From: Tidjanibacter sp.
GTDB lineage: Bacteria > Bacteroidota > Bacteroidia > Bacteroidales > Rikenellaceae
Direction: 5' to 3'
Assembly: GCA_017396085.1 (NCBI GenBank)
Contig: JAFQNC010000006.1
Coordinates: 1 to 64,000 of the forward strand
Length of the DNA: 64,000 nucleotides
The notes below the pieces were generated by a model. The model saw only the letters and a list, made by a program, of their open reading frames with translations. It was not told the DNA's origin and did not search any database. The position numbers and the translations under genes are program-made. Each line of letters begins with the position of its first letter. Positions within the stretch are counted from its first letter, which is position 1. Positions 6,758 to 14,403 of this stretch are shown piece by piece.

Positions 6758-7981
6758 TTATTTTTTCAGATAATCAGCCACCGCTTGATAGGCGGGTAGC
6801 GAGAGATAGTCGTTGTGGGTGTTGCTGGCCTGCGGATTGGAAGCCAAACGCACGATGACCATATCGGCCGCAGGGTCCACATAGATGGCTTGTCCGTGTA
6901 CGCCACGAGCCATATAGGCACCATCGGCATTGTTGCTAATCCACCACATATTGCGATAACTCCACCCGGGCAGTTTTGTGCCATATTCGGAGGCCGCAAA
7001 GGGTGCTTTGTTGCCCCCAAAACGTATGTCCTCAATCACCTCGGAGGGCAAAATCTGACGGCCGTGCCACCTACCATCCTGCAACATCATCTGCCCGAAG
7101 CGGGCCAAGTCGCGCAGTGCAGCGTTGAGTCCGCCTCCCGCAAAGGGTACCCCCTGTGCGTCTACCTGATAGTAGGCGTCTTGCTCCATACCCATACGGC
7201 CCCAAATGCGGCTCTGCAACTGCTCGGCCACACTCGCACCGCCCACTCGCTCCACAATCCAGCCCAACACATCGGCATTGACCGTGCGATAGCCGAAACG
7301 CTCGCCGTGGGTGCCATCCTTACGCACCGTGCGTAGGTAGTCGTGGTAGCCCTGCGGAGTGCCTGCGGGGTGGTCCACCATAGGGTTACCCGCCGCCGAG
7401 AAGGCCCAAATCTCCGCATTGGGGTCGGTGTAGTCCTCGGAGTAGCGTATGGCGGTGGTCATATCCATCACCTCACGCACCGTGGCATCGCCAAAACCGC
7501 TGGAAGCCAACTCGGGCAGATAGTAGCTGACGAGTTTCGTGGGGTCCAACTTGCCCTCGGCCACCAACACAGCCGCCAGCGTACCCGTGAACGACTTGGT
7601 TACCGACATCACTGCGTGGACACCCTCGGGGGTGAGGTTGTCAAAATATCGCTCGTAGACTATGCGCCCACGGTGGAGTATGACCACGCCATCGGCGTAG
7701 TTCAGGTCGAGCGACTCACGCCACGTGATGGGCTCCGTTTGGCCGGTGGGCACAAAGGTGAGGCGGTCAATGTTGTCCATATCCAACTTGTAGCGGAAGG
7801 ACGTAACCTTCACGGCATTGTCGCGTGGCACATTGGTGGTGGGCAGATACTGCCTCATATGACAAACGCTGTAGCGGAGTGCAGGGAAGGTGAAAAAACT
7901 ACCATCACGTGCCGAAGGCTCCTGCCCGAAGAGTGAAAATGCAGACATAAAGGATGCAATCAAAAGTGTTAATCGTTTCAT
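6758..7981 (-). CDS. Exported beta-lactamase-fold serine hydrolase (class C-like / esterase)
   Basis: The start at 7981 is chosen because it opens a clean signal peptide (MKRLTLLIAS-FMSAFSLFGQ); an upstream in-frame ATG at 8035 would add 18 atypical residues. The 407-residue protein has the S-x-x-K nucleophile motif SVTK at 126-129, a Y-R-T-V-N segment in the position of the second (Y-x-N) motif, and GVHGQAIYVDP as the C-terminal H-x-G box. This combination is seen in esterases and 6-aminohexanoate-dimer hydrolase relatives as often as in true beta-lactamases. The substrate is unknown. It is probably periplasmic and stands as a single gene convergent with secG. Confidence 0.8.
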   Translation of the reverse strand: MKRLTLLIASFMSAFSLFGQEPSARDGSFFTFPALRYSVCHMRQYLPTTNVPRDNAVKVTSFRYKLDMDNIDRLTFVPTGQTEPITWRESLDLNYADGVVILHRGRIVYERYFDNLTPEGVHAVMSVTKSFTGTLAAVLVAEGKLDPTKLVSYYLPELASSGFGDATVREVMDMTTAIRYSEDYTDPNAEIWAFSAAGNPMVDHPAGTPQGYHDYLRTVRKDGTHGERFGYRTVNADVLGWIVERVGGASVAEQLQSRIWGRMGMEQDAYYQVDAQGVPFAGGGLNAALRDLARFGQMMLQDGRWHGRQILPSEVIEDIRFGGNKAPFAASEYGTKLPGWSYRNMWWISNNADGAYMARGVHGQAIYVDPAADMVIVRLASNPQASNTHNDYLSLPAYQAVADYLKK

Positions 7982-8035
7982 AATAGAAGTGTTTTTAGTG
8001 GGATTTATGGGTACAAATAACGTGCCGACACCCAC

Positions 8036-8156
8036 TTTTAGTATATGGGGAGGATAATAAGAGCGAGCAGGGCGGTTGGGAGAAGTGGGAGGAATGGGAG
8101 TGGTAATAGGAAGGTTGGTTATCCGACTCTATTGACCCTATTGACGATAGACAAAG
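8036..8156. repeat. GGGAG-rich and CTATTGAC word repeats in the spacer
   Basis: Around 8073-8105 the words GGGAGAA, GGGAGGAA and GGGAGTGG follow each other imperfectly. At about 8127-8148 CTATTGACC and CTATTGACG are adjacent. They are low-complexity intergenic repeats with no coding potential. Confidence 0.5.
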
Positions 8157-8188
8157 AGAGAGAGGAGCACGGCTGTGCTCCTCTCTCT
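8157..8188 (-). terminator. Terminator of the nucleoside permease gene
   Basis: A perfect 14-bp stem (8157-8170 with 8175-8188) has a 4-nt loop, 22 bp downstream of the permease stop. On the minus strand it is followed by TTGTCT. Confidence 0.75.
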
Positions 8189-8209
8189 CTTCTCTCTATA
8201 CCAACCAGT

Positions 8210-9469
8210 TTATGCCTTGTTGGGCTCGTGTTTGTACTTGAAGATGACCGCAAAGAGCAGTGCAACCACAAGTGCATAGGCTGCAAAGATATACCAAGCG
8301 GTGCTCCAACCTTCTGCCTGCTCGGCAAGGGGTTTGGAGTTCACACAGGCGTTCACCACAGCCTGTGCCGAAAGGGTACCCACCGTGGCACCAATACCAT
8401 TGGTCATCATCATAAACACACCCTGTGCGCTGGAGCGGATGCTCGGCTCGGTCTCTTGGTCCACATAGAGCGAACCGCTGATGTTGAAGAAGTCGAATGC
8501 CACGCCGTAGACAATCATCGAGAGGATGAACATCCACACACCATCGCCGGGGTTGCCTGCACCAAACAGACCAAAGCGGAACACCCAAGCGAACATCGCC
8601 ATAAGCATAACCTTCTTGATACCGAACTTGCGCAAGCAGATGGGGATGAGAAGGATGCAGAGCGTCTCGCTCACCTGCGAGAGCGAAATGAGCATATTGG
8701 AGTGCTGCACACCAAAGGTGTTGGCATACTCGGGAATGGCCTCAAAACTACCGAGGAAGGGGTTGGCAAAGCCGTTGGTAATCTGCAACGACACACCCAG
8801 CAACATCGAGAAGATGAAGAAGATGGCCATCTTTTTCTGCTTGAAGAGCGCAAAGGCTTTCAGTCCGAGTGCCTCGGCAAGGCTCTTCTTCTCATCGCTC
8901 TTGTTCACAGCACAAGCGGGCAGGGTGAGTGCGTAGAGGCAGAACACCAGCCCGATGATGCCCGAGAAGGCGAGTTGCTTGGCGTTGGTCTGGAAACCGA
9001 GAGCATCGGTCAGAAGCATTGCGCAGATGAAGCCCACGGTACCGAACACACGGATGGGCGGGAAGTGCTTAACGGTGTCCATACCTGCACCCTCAAGTGC
9101 CGAGTAGGCCACCGAGTTGGACAGGGCGATGGTGGGCATAAAGAAGGCCACGCTGACCGAGTAGAGCGTAAAGAGGGTTGCGAACTCTGGTGTTGCGGTC
9201 GAAAGGCCATACATACCTGCGGCCAACATTGCAGCACCTGCCACTCCGTGGCAAAGGCTCAACACCTTCTGCGCCGGCATCCAACGGTCGGCAACAATAC
9301 CTGCCAAAGCGGGCATAAAGATTGACACCACTCCCTGCATAGCGTAGAACCAACCGATGTTCTCTGCCATACCTGCACCTGCGAGGTAGCGACCCATACT
9401 TGTGAGATAGGCTCCCCACACTGCATATTGCAGGAAGTTCATAATAATCAGGCGAATTTTCAGTTTCAT
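8210..9469 (-). CDS. MFS nucleoside:H+ symporter (NupG/XapB family)
   Basis: The 419-residue integral membrane protein has about 12 hydrophobic segments. The N-terminus reads QYAVWGAYLTSMGRYL, as in the NHS family (NupG, XapB), and the second half contains FFNISGSLYVDQE, also typical of that family. Members import purine and pyrimidine nucleosides with protons. No signal peptide is needed. It is a single gene between the serine hydrolase and TPM genes. Its promoter overlaps that of the divergent TPM gene. Confidence 0.88.
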   Translation of the reverse strand: MKLKIRLIIMNFLQYAVWGAYLTSMGRYLAGAGMAENIGWFYAMQGVVSIFMPALAGIVADRWMPAQKVLSLCHGVAGAAMLAAGMYGLSTATPEFATLFTLYSVSVAFFMPTIALSNSVAYSALEGAGMDTVKHFPPIRVFGTVGFICAMLLTDALGFQTNAKQLAFSGIIGLVFCLYALTLPACAVNKSDEKKSLAEALGLKAFALFKQKKMAIFFIFSMLLGVSLQITNGFANPFLGSFEAIPEYANTFGVQHSNMLISLSQVSETLCILLIPICLRKFGIKKVMLMAMFAWVFRFGLFGAGNPGDGVWMFILSMIVYGVAFDFFNISGSLYVDQETEPSIRSSAQGVFMMMTNGIGATVGTLSAQAVVNACVNSKPLAEQAEGWSTAWYIFAAYALVVALLFAVIFKYKHEPNKA

Positions 9470-9519
9470 AAAAAAAGTGTAGTGTTATGTTTGTGTAACT
9501 TTTTTGGTTTTCGCTACCA

Positions 9520-9551
9520 CAAATATACAAAAATCCGTACATTTGCATAAA
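9520..9551 (-). promoter_or_regulatory. Promoter of the nucleoside permease gene
   Basis: Read on the minus strand, TTTA (9548-9551) and TATATTTG (9520-9527) are 20 bp apart, a near-perfect Bacteroidales promoter. It is about 50 bp before the permease start. Confidence 0.65.
9538..9545 (+). promoter_or_regulatory. -7 element for the TPM-domain gene
   Basis: TACATTTG matches TAnnTTTG 25 bp before the ATG at 9571. No convincing -33 TTTG lies at the standard distance. The element is inside the spacer of the divergent permease promoter, so the two promoters occupy the same DNA. Confidence 0.45.
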
Positions 9552-9570
9552 CCACACAACTTTTTTTGAT

Positions 9571-10485
9571 ATGAAAAGACTATTGCTCACACTGCTGTTG
9601 GTGGCCGTTGCCACCTTTGGGACCACTGCGAAGAACTACACGGTGGACTCCGTGCCCAATGTGCAGGTGGCCGACCAGAGGCGTTTTGTGAGCAACCCTG
9701 ACGGAATACTCTCCCCCGAGGCTGTCTACACCATCGACACAATGCTCTACCGACTGCGCACAAGCGGGGTGGCCGAGGTGGCAGTGGTGGCGGTGGAGTC
9801 CATAGGCTTTGACGAGCCGAGGGAGTTCGCCACCTCACTCTTCCGCCATTGGGGATTGGGCGACAAGGAGCAGAACAACGGCCTGCTGGTGCTACTGGTG
9901 CTCGGGCAAGGGGCCATAGAGATAGAGACGGGCTACGGCATTGAGGGCGACCTGCCCGATGCGGTGTGTAAGCGCGTGATAGAGAGGGTGATGATTCCCC
10001 ACTTCAAGGCTCGCAACTTTGACAATGGTATGGTCGAGGGCGTTGGTGCGCTTGCCGAGGTGCTCCGCACACGCGAGGTGCCGGAGGAACTCCGTGGGGG
10101 TGGCGACAGCAAGTCGGAACTCATCGGATTGTGTATAGCCTTTGGGGCAGTAATCATCTTCGTTGTGCTCATCTGCATACTGCTGGCACTGCACAGCCGT
10201 TGCCCGAAGTGCAAGAAATACCACAGCCTCAAGCGCACAGGCGAGCGTATGGAGATTAGCCGCAACTCCTTCCAGCGGGTCTACAAGGTGGCCTACAAAT
10301 GTACCCTCTGTGGCCACGTGGTGTGGCGCAACGAGGCCGAGGATGTGGGTGGCCACCACCGTGGAGGTGGCGGTGGGCCCATAATCTTTGGCGGTGGAGG
10401 CTTTGGTGGCCGCGGTGGCGGTGGCTTCGGTGGTGGCTTCGGCGGCGGTATGAGTGGCGGCGGCGGAGCCGGAGGAAGGTTCTGA
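9571..10485 (+). CDS. TPM-domain (YgcG/Psb32/MOLO-1) membrane protein with Gly-rich tail
   Basis: The 304-residue protein has a signal peptide (1-21) and a TPM domain (about 30-165) with the family pattern NPDGILSPEAVYTIDTML, then LVLLVLGQGAIEIETGYGIEGDLPD. A transmembrane helix lies at about 188-210. Next is a Cys4 ribbon (CPKC ... CTLC, about 214-246), and the protein ends in a Gly/Phe-rich tail of GGGFGG words. In most relatives the Gly tail follows the helix directly; here a zinc-ribbon-like insert precedes it. TPM proteins are linked to membrane-protein quality control and usually sit beside lemA, as here (50 bp away). Confidence 0.85.
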   Translation: MKRLLLTLLLVAVATFGTTAKNYTVDSVPNVQVADQRRFVSNPDGILSPEAVYTIDTMLYRLRTSGVAEVAVVAVESIGFDEPREFATSLFRHWGLGDKEQNNGLLVLLVLGQGAIEIETGYGIEGDLPDAVCKRVIERVMIPHFKARNFDNGMVEGVGALAEVLRTREVPEELRGGGDSKSELIGLCIAFGAVIIFVVLICILLALHSRCPKCKKYHSLKRTGERMEISRNSFQRVYKVAYKCTLCGHVVWRNEAEDVGGHHRGGGGGPIIFGGGGFGGRGGGGFGGGFGGGMSGGGGAGGRF

Positions 10486-10535
10486 TGCGGAAATGAAAAT
10501 TAGGAAAGAAAACTCTTAACAAAAAATATAAAATT

Positions 10536-11120
10536 ATGAAGAATAAAGGTTTATGGATTGCAGTGGCTGCGGTTGCAGTCGTGCTGGTGTGGGGCGTGTC
10601 GAAGTATAACGCTCTGGTGGGTAGCAACGAGAAGGTCGAAAATGCTTGGAGTCAGGTGGAGAATCAGTACCAACGCCGTGCCGACCTCATCCCCAACCTC
10701 GTGAATACCGTCAAGGGCTACGCAGCCCACGAGCAGAGCACCCTTGAGGAGGTGGTGGCCGCCCGTGCCAAGGCTACACAACTCACCGTGGATGCCTCTT
10801 CGCTCACTCCCGAGAAACTTGCCGAGTACCAGAAGGTGCAGGGTGAGGTGGGCTCGGCATTGGGCCGACTGATGGCCATAAGCGAGGCCTATCCCGACCT
10901 GAAAGCCAACCAAAACTTTATGGAGTTGCAGGCCCAATTGGAGGGTACCGAGAACCGCATCGCTGTGGCCCGTAGGGATTTCAACGAGAGTGTGAGGGCC
11001 TACAACCTGCGCACCAAACGCTTCCCCGCAAACATCATTGCCTCGATGTTCGGCTTTGAGCCCAAGGCATATTTTGAGGCTGTCAGCGGTGCCGAGAGCG
11101 CACCCACTGTGGAGTTTTAG
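10536..11120 (+). CDS. lemA: LemA family protein
   Basis: The 194-residue protein has one N-terminal transmembrane helix (about 4-22) and the LemA core: KYNALVGSNEKVENAWSQVENQYQRRADLIPNL is broken here only for length, and the end FPANIIASMFGFEPKAYFEA is diagnostic. The helical bundle is predicted to be periplasmic. LemA and TPM proteins form a widely conserved pair of uncertain function. It follows the TPM gene by 50 bp in the same direction and should be co-transcribed. Confidence 0.92.
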   Translation: MKNKGLWIAVAAVAVVLVWGVSKYNALVGSNEKVENAWSQVENQYQRRADLIPNLVNTVKGYAAHEQSTLEEVVAARAKATQLTVDASSLTPEKLAEYQKVQGEVGSALGRLMAISEAYPDLKANQNFMELQAQLEGTENRIAVARRDFNESVRAYNLRTKRFPANIIASMFGFEPKAYFEAVSGAESAPTVEF

Positions 11121-11121
11121 A

Positions 11122-11154
11122 AATTAGTAAAGAGTAGTTAGTAATTAGTAAATA
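11122..11154. repeat. Dispersed 'ATTAGTAA' intergenic repeat, copy 1
   Basis: An AT-rich word of about 31 bp (ATTAGTAAAGAGTAGTTAG followed by TAATTAGTAAATA). Closely similar copies are at 14283-14316, 18068-18100 (inverted) and 51352-51382 (inverted). Confidence 0.85.
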
Positions 11155-11188
11155 TTTGCTAACAGCTAACGGCTTAAAACAAACGACT

Positions 11189-11479
11189 ATGCACACGGAA
11201 GGACTTGTGATTGGTGTTTGCACCTTTCTGATTATAGGGCTGTTTCACCCCATCGTCATCAAAACCGAATATTGGTTTGGTGTGCGTGTGTGGTGGGTGT
11301 TCCTACTGCTCGGTGTGGCAGGCGTGGTGGGCTCACTCTTTGTGCCCAACACACTCCTCTCCACCCTGCTGGGAGTATTCGCCTTCTCCTCCTTCTGGAG
11401 CATCAAGGAACTCTTTGAACAGCGAGAACGAGTGCGCAAGGGGTGGTTCCCAAAAAGAGAAAAGAAGTCTGACCGTTGA
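11189..11479 (+). CDS. DUF4491 family small membrane protein
   Basis: The 96-residue protein begins MHTEGLVIGVCTFLIIGLFHP and continues VIKTEYWFGVRVWWVFLL, the DUF4491 pattern. The start at 11189 is preferred over an in-frame ATG at 11156 because it matches the family N-terminus. Three hydrophobic segments are followed by a basic tail (KGWFPKREKKSDR). The stop codon lies in the loop of the terminator at 11463-11500. Its function is unknown. Confidence 0.8.
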   Translation: MHTEGLVIGVCTFLIIGLFHPIVIKTEYWFGVRVWWVFLLLGVAGVVGSLFVPNTLLSTLLGVFAFSSFWSIKELFEQRERVRKGWFPKREKKSDR

Positions 11480-11500
11480 GTGGTCAGACTTCTTTTTTTT
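11463..11500. terminator. Terminator overlapping the DUF4491 stop codon
   Basis: AGAAGTCTGACC (11463-11474) pairs with GGTCAGACTTCT (11482-11493) and is followed by eight T. A-rich flank on the other side lets it also serve the convergent pth gene. Confidence 0.9.
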
Positions 11501-11513
11501 ACAACACCTCTCT

Positions 11514-12098
11514 CTAATTCTCCGTTTTTGGTTTCCGTTTGTGGTTGTGGGTATTCATCGTGCGCTCGATGCCGATGGTGGTAAAGTCCTTGATGGCAGC
11601 CACGGCGGCATCCACCGCCACCTCAAACTCCTTGCGTTCCTCGGCCGAGAGGCGCCCCAACACAAAGTCCACTTGGTGGCCCTGCGGGAAGTCGCCACCC
11701 ACACCCATACGGATGCGGGCGTAGTTGCCACCGCCACACAGTGCATCAATATTTTTCAGTCCATTGTGGCCGCCATCGCTACCCTTCGCCCTGATACGCA
11801 GGGTACCAACAGGTATGGCAATGTCATCTACCACCACGAGGAGGTTCTCCTTGGCGATATTCTCCTTGTCGAGCCAGTAGCGTACGGCCTTACCACTGAG
11901 GTTCATATAGGTGGAGGGCTTCACCACCACCAGCGTGCGCCCCTTCCATCTTATCTCCGCACGGGAGGCATAGCGGTCGGGGGTGAAGGTGCCACCGGCT
12001 CCCTCCACAAGTTTGTCCACAACATCGAAGCCCGCATTGTGGCGCGTGGCTTCATACTCGGCTCCAATGTTGCCGAGGCCAACGATGAGATATTTCAT
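11514..12098 (-). CDS. pth: Peptidyl-tRNA hydrolase
   Basis: The 194-residue protein has MKYLIVGLGNIG at its start, TRHNAGFDVVD (catalytic His in RHN), KPSTYMNLSGKAV, DDIAIPVGTLRIRAKGSDGGHNGLK and YARIRMGVG, all Pth signature blocks. It recycles peptidyl-tRNA released from stalled ribosomes. The start at 12098 matches the family N-terminus; an in-frame ATG at 12155 would add 19 basic residues. A C-terminal basic tail (HNHKRKPKTEN) extends past the core. Confidence 0.92.
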   Translation of the reverse strand: MKYLIVGLGNIGAEYEATRHNAGFDVVDKLVEGAGGTFTPDRYASRAEIRWKGRTLVVVKPSTYMNLSGKAVRYWLDKENIAKENLLVVVDDIAIPVGTLRIRAKGSDGGHNGLKNIDALCGGGNYARIRMGVGGDFPQGHQVDFVLGRLSAEERKEFEVAVDAAVAAIKDFTTIGIERTMNTHNHKRKPKTEN

Positions 12099-12239
12099 AG
12101 TGTCCGGTTCTTTTCTCTGTTTGCTCTTGCCGAATAGTCCGAAAAACATAGGCACAAACTTTTGTTATGTGGGCGCAAAGATAGTGTTTTTTGTGTTGTG
12201 TAGGCGTGGCACTTGCCCACAATGTTGCGCGCCACTTCG

Positions 12240-13523
12240 CTACTCCTCCTCGCCCTGCTGCACGAGCGATTCGGGCAGTCGCTTGGAGGCTTTGGCTCCG
12301 AGGACTTTGAGGTTTTCCACACGGGAGAGGATGTTACCACGCCCCGTGGAGAGTTGTTCAATGGCTTTGGTGCAACTGTCGGCCGCCTTGCCGATGTTCT
12401 TCTCCACCTCGCCGAGGGTCTCCACAAAGCCCACAACCTTGTCGTAGAGTTTGCCACCCGCATCGGCAATTTTGAGTGCGTTTTTGTTCTGCGAGTCGCG
12501 CTGCCAGAGGTCGTAGACTATGCGCAACATAGCCAGCAGGTTGGTGGGCGAGGAGATAACCACGTTCTTCTTGTAGGCATCGGCCCAGAGGTTGGGCTCA
12601 TTCTGGAGCGCATACATAAAGGCCGGCTCGTTGGGCACAAACATTATCACAAACTCCGGAGCCTTGTCGGTGAGGTCCTGATAGCGCTTGGCCGAGAGTT
12701 CCTGCACGTGCTTGCTCACCGAGGCCACGTGGGCAGCCATCGCCGCCTCCTGCTCCTTGGGCTCCTCGGCAGCGCTCCAATTCACAAAGGCCGTGAGCGA
12801 CACCTTGGAGTCCACGATGATAACCTTGCCATCGGGCAATGAGAGCACCACATCGGGCCTCTGGTTGCGCCCCTGCTCATCCTTAATGCTCTCCTGCGTG
12901 GAGTAGTGGATACCCTTTTGCAGACCGCTGTTCTCCAGCAGGCTGTCGAGAATCATCTCGCCCCAATCGCCCTGCACCTTGCTGTCGCCTTTGAGCGCAC
13001 GGGTGAGGTTTTTGGTCTCGGCTGTGATGTGCTGGTTGAGTTCCATCAGGGTTTTGAGCTCGTTTTTGAGCGCACCGCTCTGCTCGTTCTGGGCCGAGTA
13101 GATGTTCTCCACCCTCTCACGGAAGTCCTTGATGTTGTCCCTCAGGGGTTTGAGCACCAACTCAATGGACTCCTTGTTGGTGGCGGTCATCGACTTCTGC
13201 TTCTCCTCAAGGATGTCGTTTGCCAAATTCTTGAACTCCTGACGGAAGGAGGCCTGCAACTCCTCCAACTGTGCCTTGTCCTCGGTGGCCTTCTCACGCA
13301 GGTTGCGGTTTTCGGCCTCAAGGAGTGCGGTTTTCAGTTCGGCAGCGTGGGCTTGCCTATTGAGTTCGGCAATCTTCTCCTCAAGGGCGAGGTTTTTCTC
13401 CACCTCGGCAATGAGTTTGGCGTCTACAACCTTGTTCTGCCTGCGGTCAAAGCGCAGCACCACAGCCATGGCAACCACTGCCACGACCATAACAATCAGT
13501 GCAATCAGTATGGGTGTGTTCAT
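12240..13523 (-). CDS. rmuC: DNA recombination protein RmuC
   Basis: The 427-residue protein has one N-terminal transmembrane helix (MNTPILIALIVMVVAVVAMA), a long coiled coil (about 30-150), then the RmuC domain: KVQGDWGEMILDSLLENSGLQKG, QRPDVVLSLPDGKVIIVDSKVSL is split here as QRPDVVLSLPDG and KVIIVDSKVSL, and FVPNEPAFMYAL. The PD-(D/E)xK-like core suggests a nuclease; the family limits inversions and some members act in antiviral defence. The start at 13523 puts the membrane helix at the N-terminus; the longer open frame upstream lacks family similarity and overlaps rpe. Confidence 0.9.
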   Translation of the reverse strand: MNTPILIALIVMVVAVVAMAVVLRFDRRQNKVVDAKLIAEVEKNLALEEKIAELNRQAHAAELKTALLEAENRNLREKATEDKAQLEELQASFRQEFKNLANDILEEKQKSMTATNKESIELVLKPLRDNIKDFRERVENIYSAQNEQSGALKNELKTLMELNQHITAETKNLTRALKGDSKVQGDWGEMILDSLLENSGLQKGIHYSTQESIKDEQGRNQRPDVVLSLPDGKVIIVDSKVSLTAFVNWSAAEEPKEQEAAMAAHVASVSKHVQELSAKRYQDLTDKAPEFVIMFVPNEPAFMYALQNEPNLWADAYKKNVVISSPTNLLAMLRIVYDLWQRDSQNKNALKIADAGGKLYDKVVGFVETLGEVEKNIGKAADSCTKAIEQLSTGRGNILSRVENLKVLGAKASKRLPESLVQQGEEE

Positions 13524-13616
13524 AAAAATGTTGTTGGTATCGTGTTTGAATAGGTCAAAAGTAATACTTTTTTCGGTTTTTTGGCTACCTTTGTACACAA
13601 GATTTTTTTGAGCCAT

Positions 13617-14288
13617 ATGAGCAACAACAAAAAACGCATCGTTTCGCCCTCGATGCTTTCGGCCGACTTCGGCCACTTGGAGCGAGATACACGGATGATT
13701 GACCGCAGTGCGGCCGAGTGGGTACACATTGACGTTATGGACGGAGTCTTTGTGCCCAACATATCGTTTGGTTTCCCCGTGCTGAAAGCCATCACGGCGG
13801 CTACGCAGAAGTTTATGGACGTGCACCTGATGATTGTGGAGCCGGAGAAGTATGTGGAACGCTTTGTGCAGGCGGGTGCCGACCTTGTAACCTTCCACTT
13901 GGAGGCCACCAAGGATGTGCAGGGCTGCATCGACCTCATTCGCCGCAGTGGAGCCAAGGTGGGTGTGAGCATCAAACCGGCCACCCCCGTGGAGGCCATT
14001 GAGGAGTGGCTACCCCAGATTGACTTGGTGTTGGTGATGAGTGTGGAGCCCGGCTTTGGGGGCCAGAGCTTCATTGAAGGTAGTGCCGAGAAGGTGTCTG
14101 CCTTGCGGGGGATGATTGAGAGGCGTGGGCTGGATGTGCTCATAGAGATAGACGGAGGGGTGAGCCGCCACAATGCGGGCGCCCTCTATGAGGCCGGCTG
14201 CGATGTGCTGGTTGCGGGAAGTGCGGTGTTCAAAGCCCCCGACCCCGAGGAGGAAATCTTGGCAATGCTTGATGCGTCTACAAATTAG
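13617..14288 (+). CDS. rpe: Ribulose-phosphate 3-epimerase
   Basis: The 223-residue TIM barrel has VSPSMLSADFGHL at the start, VHIDVMDGVFVPNISFG (metal ligands His and Asp), DVHLMIVEPEKYV, VLVMSVEPGFGGQSF and IEIDGGVS. These cover all conserved blocks of Rpe. It interconverts ribulose-5-phosphate and xylulose-5-phosphate in the pentose phosphate pathway. The start at 13617 gives the standard N-terminus; an in-frame ATG at 13581 adds 12 residues and is less likely. It diverges from rmuC, with TACCTTTG at 13586-13593 as a possible -7 element. Confidence 0.93.
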   Translation: MSNNKKRIVSPSMLSADFGHLERDTRMIDRSAAEWVHIDVMDGVFVPNISFGFPVLKAITAATQKFMDVHLMIVEPEKYVERFVQAGADLVTFHLEATKDVQGCIDLIRRSGAKVGVSIKPATPVEAIEEWLPQIDLVLVMSVEPGFGGQSFIEGSAEKVSALRGMIERRGLDVLIEIDGGVSRHNAGALYEAGCDVLVAGSAVFKAPDPEEEILAMLDASTN

Positions 14289-14316
14289 TAATTAGTAAAG
14301 AGTAATTAGTAAATAT
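14283..14316. repeat. Dispersed 'ATTAGTAA' intergenic repeat, copy 2
   Basis: It overlaps the rpe stop codon (AAATTAG) and reads ATTAGTAATTAGTAAAG followed by AGTAATTAGTAAATA. It matches copy 1 almost exactly. Confidence 0.85.
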
Positions 14317-14362
14317 CGCCCCTCTCTACTCCCAGGGGAGGTGTGCTGACTTAGGGTAGGAG

Positions 14363-14397
14363 CAATTCTCAATTCTCAATTCTCAATTCTCAATTTT
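14363..14397. repeat. Tandem 7-mer CAATTCT, just upstream of the ABC-F gene
   Basis: Four to five head-to-tail copies of CAATTCT end 7 bp before the TTG start codon of the ABC-F gene. The same 7-mer array recurs at 44395-44430 on the other side of the window. Confidence 0.9.
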
Positions 14398-14403
14398 CAT
14401 ACA

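Noticed and set aside
13524..13898. 125-residue N-terminal extension of RmuC
   Set aside because: It runs antisense through rpe and lacks RmuC similarity; the membrane helix at 13523 marks the true start.
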